Shown in pieces: positions 24,404 through 35,490 of a stretch of 64,000 nt of DNA. Position numbers and translations under genes: made by a program. Each line of letters begins with the position of its first letter. Position 1 is the stretch's first letter. The notes under the pieces were generated by a model, which searched no databases, was not told the origin of the DNA, and saw only the letters and a program-made list of their open reading frames with translations. This stretch comes from Elymus sibiricus (lineage: Eukaryota; Streptophyta; Magnoliopsida; Poales; Poaceae): assembly GCA_039707655.1 (NCBI GenBank), contig CM077665.1, positions 443,919,531 to 443,983,530 of the forward strand. The letters run 5' to 3'.

Positions 24404-24497
24404 AAATGGTAATATCAGAAGCTAGAGTACAACACAGCAGAATATTTGAAGGTACAAGGAAAACCTTTAATAATCTTTGATCATGCCAAGTCAGGCG
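24404..24497 (+). repeat. Short dispersed duplication, copy 2
   Basis: Matches 7822-7908 (aatggtaatatcagaagc, cagcagaatatttgaaggta, ctttgatcat). It begins immediately after the A-rich tail of the retroposon-like sequence. Confidence 0.55.
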
Positions 24498-25664
24498 ACG
24501 CTCACAGCCTCTTTTATAACCGCCCGTTGTATTATTGCTCTTTTCCCTTTTTCTTGGCGGGGAGAAAGCCTTCATCTTCTTCTTCTTTTTTCGGGGAGGA
24601 GTGAAAGCAAGAAAGTGAAACGCAAAAACATCAAGAATGCAAAAGGCGTGATTTGTGGGGAAAATGAAAAAAAAAAGGAAAGTAAAGATTTTTTGGCCCT
24701 GCCTGTACGTAACGTGCCCAATACTCCAAGGAAACAGGCAGCACCAGCCGAGATCAGCGTCGAGCGCGGGTTTTATTCCGCCCTTTCCCGCGATGGCATG
24801 TGATTTTCCCATCACCATTGCTTGGGCAGCAGAGCAGTAGAGAAGCATCAATCCATGTTGCCCTAGCGGCCGGGGTGTCGTGCTGCCACGCCACGCGGAA
24901 TATTCCTCCCGGTCCACACATCTCAATCTCTCTACTTCTAATACCGGGAGAATGCAATGTATATACTCCTATCCTATATGTATATATATTTATACCTGAC
25001 CTGAACTCTGTTTGAATCTGGAAAGTACGGCTCGTGTACGCGAGCGGGACAACAGCAGACTTCCGCTTGACTCAAGCGACGTGGCTACGAGAATCCGACA
25101 GCCCCTGAGCCTGACCGACCAGTTCATGATCGCCTCGAGAGCCGCCAGGGTTACGTGCACCCGTGCATGGATTCGCTCCAGCAAATCCTCTTGGTTTTGC
25201 AGAGGCAAACGGGAATTATTTACGTTCTTTTGTCAAATCAAAATCACGGTTGTTTACACGCCACCCCTTAATCAGCTGCCGAGCGCTAATCAAAGTACCA
25301 GTACTATAGTAGTACCGCCCTTAATTTGCGAGTAACTGCTAGGTTAGGTGCCAGTGGCGTGGTCTGGATAGCGGCACTTGGGTCCTCGGCGCAAGGACGT
25401 TTAGGACTAAAACAAAATGGGTCACGCAACGCAATCAATCCCATCTCTTTTTTTTTCCTTTCTTTCTTTCTGGTTGATGATGAAACGAAAGGAGGTCACG
25501 CCATGCCATGCCGTCCGCAGGCCTCATCGTCCCATCCTTGATGAGGAGGGAGGCAGCGAAACAAAAGGTGATGGGGATTAAAGAAAGAAAGGCGCGGGCG
25601 TAGGACAAGTTAGCTGGCCGTGTTGTACTGGTACTTGGCCTCTTCCATCCCATTAAGTTAGGTT
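24498..25664. other. Intergenic stretch, nothing recognised
   Basis: No supported gene, transposon end or RNA. There is a T/C-rich tract near 24540-24600 and a poly-T/CTTT tract near 25445-25470. ORFs on both strands overlap and have no domains. Confidence 0.35.
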
Positions 25665-25683
25665 AAGTTAACCCCTGGGACAA

Positions 25684-26406
25684 CTAGTTCATGCGCTTCG
25701 ACGTTGGCTTCTCTAATCTCATGGTCAATACCACGTAAAAACATAGCCAGCCGAATCTCTTTCCTCCTCCACAAGAAAAGCTCTTCTCCTCCCGTCGGCG
25801 CCGCCGCCGGTCCGCCCCATCTCCGATGGCCTCTAGGCCATGGAGGTGCGGAGGATCTCGGCCCCCCGCTGGCGGGAGGGACTCCGTTCTCGTTCTTGTT
25901 AGATTCAGCGTGTTGGTTGGGGCTGTGTGGCGGCGGCGATATCCCATAGTAGGAATAATGTCTCCCACGTTCTATCCCCGTCCCGATGGTGTGTCTAGCA
26001 TCATCGGAGGGCGTGTGGAGGTTTGTCTCCGTCGGATCTCGCGGGATTCGGTCGGTGCTGGTCTTCGGTGGATCTGTTTGGATCCGGTCTTCGTTCGCCT
26101 TTGTTTGGGTGTTTACAGGTTTGATTCTTCTGATCTACGACTTTCTTCATCGGCGATGGTTGCTACTCTGGTGCGCTGGTCCTATGGGGCCTTAGCACGA
26201 CGACTTCCCGACTATCTACTACAACAAGGTTTGCCCGGCTCCGGTGAGGGAGGGGCGATGACGGCGGCACGCCTTCGGCTCGCTCCAGTGCTTGTAGTCG
26301 TCGCTAGGTGGTCCACGGACATGGTTGTAATTTTTATTACCTCTGTTGTTTTTTGTACTGCCATGATTGAAGATGAATAGATTGGAAGTTTCCCGCAAAA
26401 AAAAAA
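25684..26406 (+). mobile_element. Retroposon with poly(A) tail and perfect 19-bp TSD
   Basis: Flanked by the identical sequence AAGTTAACCCCTGGGACAA at 25665-25683 and 26407-26425. The 3' end reads gaatagattggaagtttcccgc followed by a run of A residues, as expected for target-primed reverse transcription. The 720-bp body is GC-rich at its 5' end (cgccgccgccgg, about 25798-25810) and has no domain on either strand. It may be a 5'-truncated LINE, a long SINE-like element or a retroposed non-coding transcript. The perfect duplication suggests a fairly recent insertion. Confidence 0.85.
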
Positions 26407-26425
26407 AAGTTAACCCCTGGGACAA

Positions 26426-27628
26426 GTTGTCTCTCTCGCCAGTTAGCCGGTGCACGGGACAATGTTGTGTTGCCCGCAACCACAAGGGTCGTCCTGGCGC
26501 TCCCCTTTTGCACCAAGGACGGCCAGCCGGCTGGCAAGTGGCAGGCGTCGCGCGCGGCCACATTGGCGCCTGCCGCGCACTGCCACCGCCCCTGCGCGGC
26601 ATGGCGCCGCGCGGATAAGCGAAGCCGCTGGAGCTAGCGCGCGCTACAGTGCGCACCACGCGCACGCGGCGACGGCACGGGCAGGCTCATCACCTCCTCC
26701 GCTGGCTCTCTCTCGGTCCCGGTGCGGGTTTTGGACGGGCTCGTACGTGCGAGGGCGGCGCTGCCCTCGAGGCCTTTGCTTGCCGCGCTCGGAGCCGGAG
26801 CCGGAGCGCGACGACGGCGCGCGGGGATCCGTAGCCCCACCGGGGGCGGGCCGGGGTCGTGGGGGTTTGACGAGACCGGGCATTAAAAACTTTCTTTCGC
26901 CCCTGTTACAGTAACCCGGGAACCCGCTTTTTCACGCGGCAACCATCGCTTTCCCTCCCGGTGGCACACCGCAGCTTTCAAGCGATTGTGGACTTGTCGT
27001 CGTACTGCAGCGCCAAGCAAATCAATCAGTGGGTTTCAATGTTCGTAGGCCTGCGCACGTTGCATGGCTTTGGCGAATCCTACCGTTGCCCGGTGAAGGG
27101 CTAGAGATGGGGATCGGAGAGTAAAATGGCATGGATGGAATTGCGGAAATATCGCTCTCCTCTTGTCAAGTCGGAAAAGTATGAATGTCGCTGTCGATTT
27201 GGTTCAAAATCTTGGGAGATCGCCCTTTTTTTACCACTAAACAAAATAATAAAAACATAAAAGGTAAGGTAAGATAAGATGCTTGTTAATTATACATATT
27301 CTTGTCCCCCAAATCAAGCAAGGCGAGCGAGGAAAAGAGGCTAACTTTATACAGTCTCGCATCCTAATTTTGGTAAAGAGAAAGTGAAAAAACGCACCAA
27401 GGGGAGAACCGGAAACAGAACTTGGAAAAGAAGAAAGGAAAAACACAGAAGCAGAGCAGCACCGGACGGAGGAAGACGACGACGTCCTAGATAAGTAAGT
27501 AAGTAGATTAACGAGACGAGGTGCATTTCCATGTCTCCGATCGGCCCAATCCCGAAGTAGCAAGAGCCATGCTTGACGCGACTGAACGGTGGCCGCCGTC
27601 CAAGAACCTTCTGCTGCGGCGACGGTGA
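26426..27628. other. Downstream flank of the DREB gene, GC-rich block then AT-rich
   Basis: From 26430 to about 26930 the sequence is very GC- and CpG-rich and holds overlapping ORFs on both strands, none with a recognisable domain. It may be a captured exon or a CpG-rich gene relic. 27000-27628 is AT-richer and includes the presumed 3' untranslated region of the DREB gene. Nothing firm can be called. Confidence 0.35.
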
Positions 27629-28282
27629 TCAGTACTCCCACAGGAGTGGCTCCTCGAGGCGGAACACGCCGGCGCCCACGATGTCCTCGTCGACGACCCA
27701 TGACGACGCGCACGGGAGGCCCGACGACGCCTCGTATCTCAGGTCCAGGAGCAGGTCGGGGAGGTCGAACAGCGCGTCTTCCGGGTCCGGGACCGGCTCG
27801 GCGTGCGGCGGCGGGGGCGGGGGCGGCGGCGAGGCGGCGCTGGCGTCGGAGCCGCTGTTGGGGCTCTTGGCATTGGCGCCGGCGCCGCAGGGGAAGTCGG
27901 CGGAGGCGGCGAGTATGGCGGCCGCCTGGACGTCCTTGGGCGCGGCGCTGGCCGGGCGGGGCAGCAGGTGCGCGAGGTCCGGGAAGTTGAGGTGCGCGGC
28001 GCGGCCCTTGATGGCGAGCGTGGCCACGTCGTGCGCGCGCGCGGCCATCTCCGCGGTGGCGAAGGTGCCGAGCCAGATGCGCGACTTCTTGCGGGGCTCC
28101 CTGATCTCGGACACCCACTTGCCCCAGCTCCGCATGCGCACGCCGTGGTAGGTCGGGTGCCGGCTGTCCTTGCGCGGCCGCTTATTGGCCGCGACAGAGG
28201 ATGAAGACGACGACGAAGAGGAGGAGGAGGTGGCGGTCGGGGACGTCGGGGAGCCGGGCTCGGCGATGTCGTCCATGGCCAC
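27629..28282 (-). CDS. AP2/ERF transcription factor, DREB A-4 (TINY/DREB3-like) type
   Basis: An intronless 217-residue protein, the usual size for DREB A-4 factors, predicted to act in the nucleus. Residues 1-35 are Ser-rich (a run of 11 Ser encoded by an AGG/TCC microsatellite), followed by the basic patch [10 protein letters not shown], a likely nuclear localisation signal. The AP2 domain spans about residues 43-100 ([50 protein letters not shown]). It has the DREB-diagnostic Val14 and Glu19 (WVSEIRE), which in this family favour binding to DRE/CRT (A/GCCGAC) elements. [11 protein letters not shown] follows the domain as in TINY relatives. The C-terminal half has a Pro run and an acidic region ([14 protein letters not shown]), likely for activation. 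It ends in LLWEY, a variant of the LWSY-type terminal motif. The frame is complete, with no stops. It is the only intact host gene in the window. The usual role is in stress-responsive transcription. The specific targets are unknown. Confidence 0.93.
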   Translation of the reverse strand: MAMDDIAEPGSPTSPTATSSSSSSSSSSSVAANKRPRKDSRHPTYHGVRMRSWGKWVSEIREPRKKSRIWLGTFATAEMAARAHDVATLAIKGRAAHLNFPDLAHLLPRPASAAPKDVQAAAILAASADFPCGAGANAKSPNSGSDASAASPPPPPPPPHAEPVPDPEDALFDLPDLLLDLRYEASSGLPCASSWVVDEDIVGAGVFRLEEPLLWEY

Positions 28283-28360
28283 GGCGGTGGTGGTGGAGGA
28301 GTAGGTAGGCAGGGCAGGGGAGAGTGGTCGAGTGCCGAGTGGAGGTTGGAGGGGAATAGC

Positions 28361-28400
28361 GGGGTTTTATGGTGCGGCCGCGCAGGGGGCGACGTGGCAC
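28361..28400 (-). promoter_or_regulatory. Core promoter of the DREB gene: TATA-like box and ABRE/G-box core
   Basis: On the minus strand, ACCATAAAACCCC (28373-28361) lies about 80-90 bases upstream of the ATG, a normal TATA-to-start distance for a plant gene with a short leader. About 20 bases further upstream is GACGTGGCAC (plus strand 28391-28400), which contains ACGTGGC, the ABRE/G-box-type core bound by bZIP factors in abscisic-acid responses. The arrangement suggests stress or ABA control. It has not been tested. Confidence 0.5.
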
Positions 28401-30927
28401 GCGGAAGAGAAAATTGCGGGGAATAACAATGGGAGGTGCTGAAATTTGAACCATCCCATGGTATCGGTATGGTATGGTAAAGAAAGATCTCTCGCCTCGC
28501 CCGGCTGGAGAGCACAGGGTTTTCCTGGACAAGACAGCTTACTTCACACACGTCTGGGATTGTTCTTTTTGAGAAGCGTTCTCTGAACCGGGCAAGCTGG
28601 ACTTTACACCCGGTCCACGAGGTGGTGGAGCCGTAACTAACTGTTCATGTATGTGCTGCTTAAATGTAAAATGCGATGAATCAGTCCAGCCCAGTGTGGA
28701 TGAGGTTCTATGATATTGCCAAACATAATGGTTGTATCAAATGTCCGCTGGGTGTTTAATTCCTTGATCCTAGTACCCATTTGTTGACTGGACTTGTGAA
28801 TGAAATGATTTTATATCTCACAAACACAAACGCTTTACACACTCCGTGGTAGCAAAGCTCAGAGATGTTCCAATTGGAAGACCACTTGTGTCCATAAATC
28901 TCATTTCACATACCATTCAAAATCAACTTAATTTCTTTACAAAGTGCTATTGTCTGGACAAAAGCAAATGGTTTAAACCGCTTTTTTTTTTACAAAGATA
29001 ACAGCTTCGTGAAATCAGTCCTAAAGATAGAGAAAACGCACTCGGATATACACGATACTACTTTGTTATTCATATTTTTTTATATATGCATCTTATTGCC
29101 GCATGCCCAAGCGGCCACCTGTTCCACAAAACGTCACATAAATGACCTCGCAACGGGTTTGCCTACGAAATCCGATCTTTTGCAATTGAACGTTTGTCGA
29201 TCAAATATGTTGGGAGATGGTTCGTTGTTGCCTCTAAGACCCTAACTCGCAAAAGTACACGCTAATGACTTATCTACAGACTGGCATGACTCTGATTTTG
29301 TATTATGCGATCGCATTTGCCGGCGAAATAAGTTCGAGAACGGTTCGTGGTTGGAATTGTGAGGCATGCCGCTTTGCTCAAAAGCTAGTTGGAAGTGATT
29401 AATACATACCTTATGAAGTGAAAATCGCAGTATATCACTTGGGTGGGATAAAAAGTTGTCAACCATGTACCTTATCCTTATACTAAACTTAAAAGTGTCG
29501 ACCTTCCAAATGTAACTATATATAAACGTGTATGACACATCTACATTATCATGTGCGATTCTTTTGTGAAATGTTTTATTATTTAACCAAACTTCACATG
29601 CCTAAAAAACTAACAATGTTTAATGTGAAGAACATTGTTATCGACAACACCTCATAAGCCCATTGAAAGTGTGCCTAACCTCTAATGATGTTTGGTGAAC
29701 ACAACCTATAACACAAACAAGCTTAAGGCAAGGCACGCTAGGCAATAATCTAATTAGCAAGCCAACAAGCATACAGAACAAATAAAGGTAAAAGAAATGA
29801 TTAACTACAAGTGTGTAGAGGACGTGGATTTTATCCCAAAGTTCGTACTCTTTGAGGAGTGCTATCTCCGTTGGAGCGGTGTCGAAGCCAACGCTCCGGA
29901 ATGCCACCAAGTGGCTCACCGTACCCCCCCCCCTTTGAGTCACCCCAATGCATGAACCTCAAATCACCCGAGGTTGGTCTTGAAGTCGAGCACCATACCT
30001 TTACAAACATCCTGGAGTACACCACAAGAAACAATGCTTCCACAGAACCTCTATCATCTACGAGCCCAAGTCCAAAAGGTAACAAGTGTTGATGAAAAAT
30101 CGAGCAAGGAACTCGAATTGGCTTGGTGGAAGTGTAGCCGTGTCTTGCTCTCTTTATCACCAAAAAATCAACAACTTTGGTTGGAGGAATAGTGAGTATT
30201 AACTAACACACAGGATTTCAAGAGACTTAACCCGGAAACCGTGGGCATGACCCTCATACCCCGTGGTCGCGGGGTAAGGTGGATAGTGACACACTTGCGA
30301 TGGTGAAAGTACATGTAGTCTCCATGTGTGATTTTGGTAATTAGCAACGATCCCCATGGACTAATCTTTTCTATTGAGATGTATTGCAAGGACATTTTCA
30401 TGGCCATTGCGTGAAGAATATTGGATTGATTGATGAAAACCATCAAGATAAAGATATGCATTGAGTATTGGTGATGAACAACAATTCATATTGAAGAACA
30501 ATTGGATCAAGATATATATGAAGATATGTTCCATATGTGATGCATGAAGGAGATTGGATGAATTTCAAATGAATGCCATCAACATCAAGATCTGCATCAA
30601 GATCATTGAGTTCTAGTGATGAATATATTATGATCAAGAAGAAGCAAGAGAAATGGACTTCGTCCCTCAAGACTAAGTTATATGACTGAATCAAGTGTAA
30701 TCAATATCAATTCCATGCGATGTACAAGAGGTGATCAAGTTGGAGTTCAATGGAGGAACTTAAAGATTGTCATGCTTGGATTTATGAGTTGGACTATGAT
30801 GGGTCAGATCTTGAAAGAATGATTAAAGATTAAAAAAAAAATCTATATATGGCTTGAAGATAAGATCATGATGAGCTCATATGCGGAGTCATGGTTGCTC
30901 AAGTCTTGAAGTGAAGAAATTATTGTG
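28401..30927. other. Upstream flank of the DREB gene and uncharacterised repeat-like sequence
   Basis: 28401-28640 is the upstream region of the DREB gene. From about 28640 to 30290 no gene, termini or RNA could be supported. 30290-30927 is AT- and GA-rich with repeated gaagatatg/catcaagat motifs, resembling LTR sequence from Triticeae elements, but no ends could be paired. A 10-A run lies near 30830. Confidence 0.3.
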
Positions 30928-32484
30928 TGACACGTCTCCAACGTATCGATAATTTATGAAGTATTCATGCCATGTTTACAACAATTTTATATGGTTTTGG
31001 TGCACTTTTATATGATTTTTATGGACTAACCTACTGACCTTGTGCCCAATGCCAATTTTTGTTTTTTGGCTATTTTTTGTTTCATAGAAAATCCATATGA
31101 AACGAATTCCAAATACCATGAAACTTTACGGTGATTTTTATGGACCAAAAGAGACCCATGGAGTGCCGGAGATGGACCAGGGGGTGAACGAGGGAGCCAC
31201 GAGCCTGGGGGTGCACCCCCAAGCTTGTGGGCCCCTCGGGCATCCCCTGGGCGTGGAACCGACGCCGAAAATTCCTATAAATCCTAAAACTTCCAGAAAG
31301 AAACCTAGAACTTCCGCGCCGCCGCCGCAAGCCTCTGTTCCGAAGCGATCTCATCCGGAGCCCTTTTTCGGCACCCTGCTGGAGGGGGAAATCATCATCG
31401 GGGGCCATCTTCATCATCCCGGCGGCCGCCATAGCGAGGAGGGAGTAGTTCACCCTCGAGAGTGTGGGTATGTACCAGTAGCTATGTGTTTGATCTCCTC
31501 TCTCGCATTCTTGGTTTGGCACGATCTTAATGTACCATGAGCTTTATTAATATACTTGAATCTTATGTTGTTCTTCCCTCTCTATCTCATTGTGATGGAT
31601 TGAGTCTTTCCCTTTGAGGTTTTGTTATTATCAAATTAAATATTTTGGATTTGAGAGCACTTGATGTATGTCTTGCATGTGGATACCCATGATGACAATG
31701 GGGTATTCTATTGAGTCACTTGACGTATGTTTTGGCAATCAACTTGTGGATTCCCGAGGTGACAATGAAGTAATCTACGTACATAGGTTAATACACGTTT
31801 TCATCCTACTTTCTCCGATAGAAACTTTGGGGTACTCTTTGAAGTTCTTTGTGTTGGATTGAATATTATGAATCTGAAATTGTTTGATGCATGTCGAATA
31901 ATTAACTCACGGATACTGCTGGTGACATTAGAGTTGATTGATGCGTATCATATGGTGTTATTTTAGTACGAACTCTAGGTTGTTTGTGATGGCTCAATAG
32001 ATTGATCGGAAAGGAAAACTTTGAGGTGGTTTGATGCCTACAACAATTTCATCTTTTGTTCTTCGCTATTGATAAGAACTTTGGAGTGATTCTTTGTCGC
32101 ACGTTGAAGGATGGTTATATGATTCAATTATGTTAGCATTGTTGAGAGATTGCACTAGTGAAAGTATGAACCCTAGGCCTTGTTTCTAAGCATGGCAATA
32201 CTATTTGTGCGCACTTTTAATACTTGCTACCTAGCTGTTTTTATTATTCAGATTACAAAACCCTATATCTATTATCCATACTACACTTGTATCACCATCT
32301 CTTCTCCGAACTAGTGCAGCTATACAATTTGCCATTGTATTGGGTGTGTTGGGGACACAAGAGATTGCTTGTATTTGATTGCAGGATTGTTTGAGAGAGA
32401 CCACATTCATCATGCACCTCTCGTGGATTGATAAACCTTAGGTCATCCACTTGAGGGAAATTTGCTATTGTCCTACAGAACTCA
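30928..32484 (+). mobile_element. Gypsy LTR truncated at its 3' end, forward orientation
   Basis: Begins TGACACGTCTCCAACGTATC (30928) and is collinear with the reverse complement of the LTR at 21720-23316. It contains the GC-rich segment with ggagccacgagcctgggggtg (about 31193-31213) and a TATA-like cctataaatcc (31275-31285). Homology stops at about 32484 within gtcctacagaactc, roughly 65 bases short of the intact LTR end (AGACATCA). The sequence then runs straight into a gag remnant of another element on the opposite strand. No TSD was found. Confidence 0.75.
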
Positions 32485-32732
32485 AAATTTTGCACAAAAG
32501 TATTAGTGAGAAGGAGATACTAATCACACTTATCTTTAATGAACAGAGTGAGTCCGACTTTGTTTGCCAAATAATAGAAATCATCATGAATGTCTGCATC
32601 CCTTAAGAATGTGTCGCATAGCCATTCGCACGGCTGCACCTCGGCCGCACGAGGAAGATTATACTTGGGCTTCTCTTCCGGAGTTTCCTTGGAGCTCCGG
32701 CTCGAAGAAACTCTCAATATCCTCTTAAGCAT
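32485..32732 (-). pseudogene. 5' end of a gypsy gag gene, truncated
   Basis: On the minus strand the frame starts MLKRILRVSSSRSSKETPEE, continues through AAEVQPCEWLCDTFLRDADI and VGLTLFIKDKCD, and reaches a TAG. The frame then continues as YLLLTNTFVQNFEF before meeting the LTR fragment at about 32484. This N-terminal pattern is typical of Triticeae Athila-like gypsy gag or ORF1 proteins. It is broken by the in-frame stop and by the abutting LTR, so nothing functional remains. Sequence 32733-33060 looks like the leader of the same element. Confidence 0.55.
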
Positions 32733-33063
32733 TTTCTTTTCCTCTGAAAAATTTCTGAAATTTTTATTCCCTCAAAATAAAAGTGAACAAAACTCAAGAA
32801 ATTGATAACAACTACTCACACACATATCTAGAGGCTATATCACGCATCAAAACTACTTTGAACCATACAAATCCAACATGCAAGCTCATATACATGGTAA
32901 CCGACGGTAGCAAAATTTGCAAAACATAAAGCACTAGAACAAAAACTAATCAGACCATTGGAGGAGTCACATACCAAGGAGCGATTCCTCAAAACAGTTT
33001 GGGAAACGGAGTTCCAAGCAAGGAGATCACAAATCACTCAAAAATGAGCAAGAACACGGGCTA

Positions 33064-33379
33064 GGAGGCAATGGTGATTTTTTCTGGAGGTAGGAGAAGG
33101 CAATGGGCTGGTGCACAAAGTGAGGGGGCCCCTATGGGAGCCACAAGCTCACTAGGTGCGCCGAGGGGGTGGGCGCGCCCTATGAGCTCGTGGCTCATAG
33201 GTGCACCCCTTGGGGTGTGTTTAGTGCCAAAAAATATTAAATATTACAGAAAAAATCATACTAAAATTTCAGGTCATTCTGAGAAATTTTATGTTTGGGA
33301 CATTTTTTATTGCATGGATAATTCAGAAAACAGAATAATGGTGACATTCTACTTTATTAAAATTTTAAATAACAGAGAA
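33064..33379 (-). mobile_element. Gypsy LTR remnant flanking the MULE
   Basis: Contains the GC-rich inverted segment typical of the other LTRs here (ggagccacaagctcactagg near 33137, and gagctcgtggctcataggtg near 33184) followed by cagaaaaaatcata and aaaatttcaggtcattctga, which resemble the cagaaaaaatcacaaaaaag and gattccgagaac segments at 17351 and 23161. The MULE target-site duplication (33380-33388) interrupts it on the right. The matching part beyond the MULE could not be paired with certainty. Confidence 0.4.
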
Positions 33380-33388
33380 TAAAACTAT

Positions 33389-33557
33389 GAGTTTTCTATT
33401 TTTGTGCCCCTGGTTCCTTAGTTGTGCTCAGTTTTGCCCACGCTCTAAACTTTTGCTCACATTTCCCCACTCCGATGTCTGAAATCCTCACAAATGCTCA
33501 AACTGGACGTTGCTGTCGGGTCAATGGTTTGACCATTAACTGCTGACAAGTGGGGCC
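33389..33557 (+). repeat. Left TIR of the MULE
   Basis: Runs from gagttttctatttttgtgcc to acaagtggggc. It matches the reverse complement of 56649-56816 through ggttccttagttgtgctc, ctctaaacttttgctcac, ctcacaaatg, caaactggacgtt and gggtcaatgg. Inside this end, a canonical TATA box occurs at 34139-34147. Confidence 0.9.
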
Positions 33558-34137
33558 ATGTCGTATTTTTTTCGCTTGTTGTCGGAGGTAGGCCGTGTAG
33601 GACGGATGGGGGCATCTTTGAGGTTGACCTGCATGCATGCGCGCCGCCATGATTCACTGCTATTGGCCACGACCCATGGCGCCGACGCAGACAACTGCTA
33701 GTCACGCGCCGCCACAGAGAACTGATGGCCACGGCGCCGCCGAAGACAGCTGCTGGTCACGCCGCCGCCCCAGACAACTGCTGGCCACGCCGCCACCGCA
33801 CACAGGTGCTGGTTGCTCGACTCAGCTCCGTCGCATTAACTCGGGGTAGCACCTCGCTAGCCATGCCCGCGCCACACCGCTGCCGGACACACCTGCTGGT
33901 CGCTCGACTCAACTCCATCGCATTAACTCAGGGTAGCAGCTCGCTGGCCACGCCCGCGCGTACCGGTCAAAGAGCCTCGTTTCGATGCGTGGCCTCTTTT
34001 TCAGGGGAGTGTGAACCCCGAAAGCAAGGGCATTTACTGACGGCGCGCCCCCACGCATGTGCATACATGCAGGTCAAGGTCGATCAAGGGCATGCATGCA
34101 TACAGATCAACGTGCCAAGTTTCAGTGTAGCAACATG

Positions 34138-34147
34138 GCTATATAAA
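34138..34147 (+). promoter_or_regulatory. TATA box of the plus-strand MULE accessory gene
   Basis: The sequence gctatataaa lies about 85 bases upstream of the ATG at 34231. It is preceded by gcatgcatgcat (34091-34102), an RY-like repeat. The spacing is normal for a plant promoter. Confidence 0.55.
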
Positions 34148-34230
34148 CCACCCCGCCCCGTGTACCCCTTCCACCTGCACTGCCCTTCTCTTCTCTTCAC
34201 CAAATTAGCCAGAGCAAGATCCAATCGAGG

Positions 34231-34749
34231 ATGCAGTACTACGCGCCCACTTTCGTCCTGCCACCTACCGTGCCAGAATGGCGTTACCCCACCGGCATCG
34301 TGGTGGAGAACAAACTTCACGTGTGGGCGATCTCGAGGTGGCGGGGTGCTAGGGAGTTGGCCGAGTGGTTCCTCCGTGCTAGCTTTGTCCACCTCCCAGC
34401 GGGCACGCCGATCATGTTCCGCCTCGAGGAGATGCGTCCGAACGCCAGCTCGCCGCCGACTGCGCTCCTTGCCCACTGCAATAATCGCTTCGACGCCTAC
34501 TACCTACCTCCTTGGCAAGGTGTTTTGGTGTGGCTGCGAGTTCATCGCATTCACGACCTACAACATCTTCACCGACGTCGAGAGCATCTTCCCTGCCGAA
34601 GACTGCATGCACACTCTCCCCTATTATCTAGGCGAGGAGGAGCATGCGAAGTGAAGATGCCGGCGGTGAAGGCCCAGGTGGAAGACAATGGTGAAGATGG
34701 CGAAGCAGCTGGTGAAGACGCGGAGTTCATGTTCTGTTGCCCTAGCTAG
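34231..34749 (+). pseudogene. MULE accessory gene, function unknown, frameshifted
   Basis: Starts MQYYAPTFVLPPTVPEWRYP. It has a mixed alpha/beta-like N-terminal part (VVENKLHVWAISRW, then AEWFLRASFVHLPAGTP) and an acidic C-terminal tail (EDNGEDGEAAGEDAEFMFCC). About 90 residues in, a tandem ACCT duplication (near 34500-34508) shifts the frame. The more plausible continuation, LLGKVFWCGCEFIAFTTYNI, lies in the next frame to a TGA at 34652-34654. The original acidic tail frame resumes after that, so a second one-base change near 34650 is likely. The reconstructed length would be about 170 residues. No known domain is recognised. Position at the end opposite the transposase recalls mudrB in maize MuDR, but I see no similarity claim to make. 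Confidence 0.5.
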
Positions 34750-35490
34750 CTATATAGTGTTAGCTAGCTAGGGCTTTTATTACCCCCTTATATGTATTGC
34801 GCTTTCCTCGATCGTGTGTGTACCGTGTGAACTTTGATCTACCCTTAATTATATTAATGTTGTGTGTTATATATGTCGCATGTTATCCTTATATGTTATG
34901 AGTGTTACATTAAGGGCTTAGCCCTTATATTAATGATGTGTTTTCGCGAATATACTGGTGGGTGTGCCAGCCACGAGAGCCCACGGCCGCGCGTGCCTCC
35001 TCCTGGATCGACTAATCTGTAAATAAAATAAAAAATGATTTGGTGTGGATCAAAGTTTGGAATTAATTTCGGTCATATCCTAAAAAAGCTAGAAAAGAAC
35101 AGCCGCTTGCAATGCTGAATTTGTGGGGTTCATAGATGCCTATAGTATACTCATTGGGCCATATCTCAATATTATTGGGGCAAATATATTTAAAAATCAT
35201 TGAATTGACTAAACTGTGTGTCCATTTGAAGTCTCACTATTTATTGAATTAATCTTCATATTTTTACATGAAGATGACTCAATCCAATAGTATACTCATG
35301 AGCTAGCCAAACTGGCTAGGGGTTAATGCATTGCCACCCATAAAAAATTAATGATTAATATAGTTCAACACATAATGATGAAAACACAATCATAAATAAT
35401 CCATTACATCTGATAAATGACGAAACACTAATATAGTTCAACACATAAATGATCTTTGCCCAATAAGATGAAGCAAATAATACAAAGATT

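Noticed and set aside
26219..26914. ORFs of 148 and 154 codons on opposite strands
   Set aside because: They straddle the retroposon tail and a GC-rich block, and their composition is that of random GC-rich translation.
27237..28551. Long ORFs in other frames over the DREB gene (293 and 270 codons)
   Set aside because: Low-complexity Arg/Pro/Ala-rich shadows of the real AP2 reading frame.
31097..31540. 147-codon ORFs on both strands in the LTR at 30928-32484
   Set aside because: They overlap the GC-rich hairpin and LTR promoter region, with no domain and similar frames in related LTRs.
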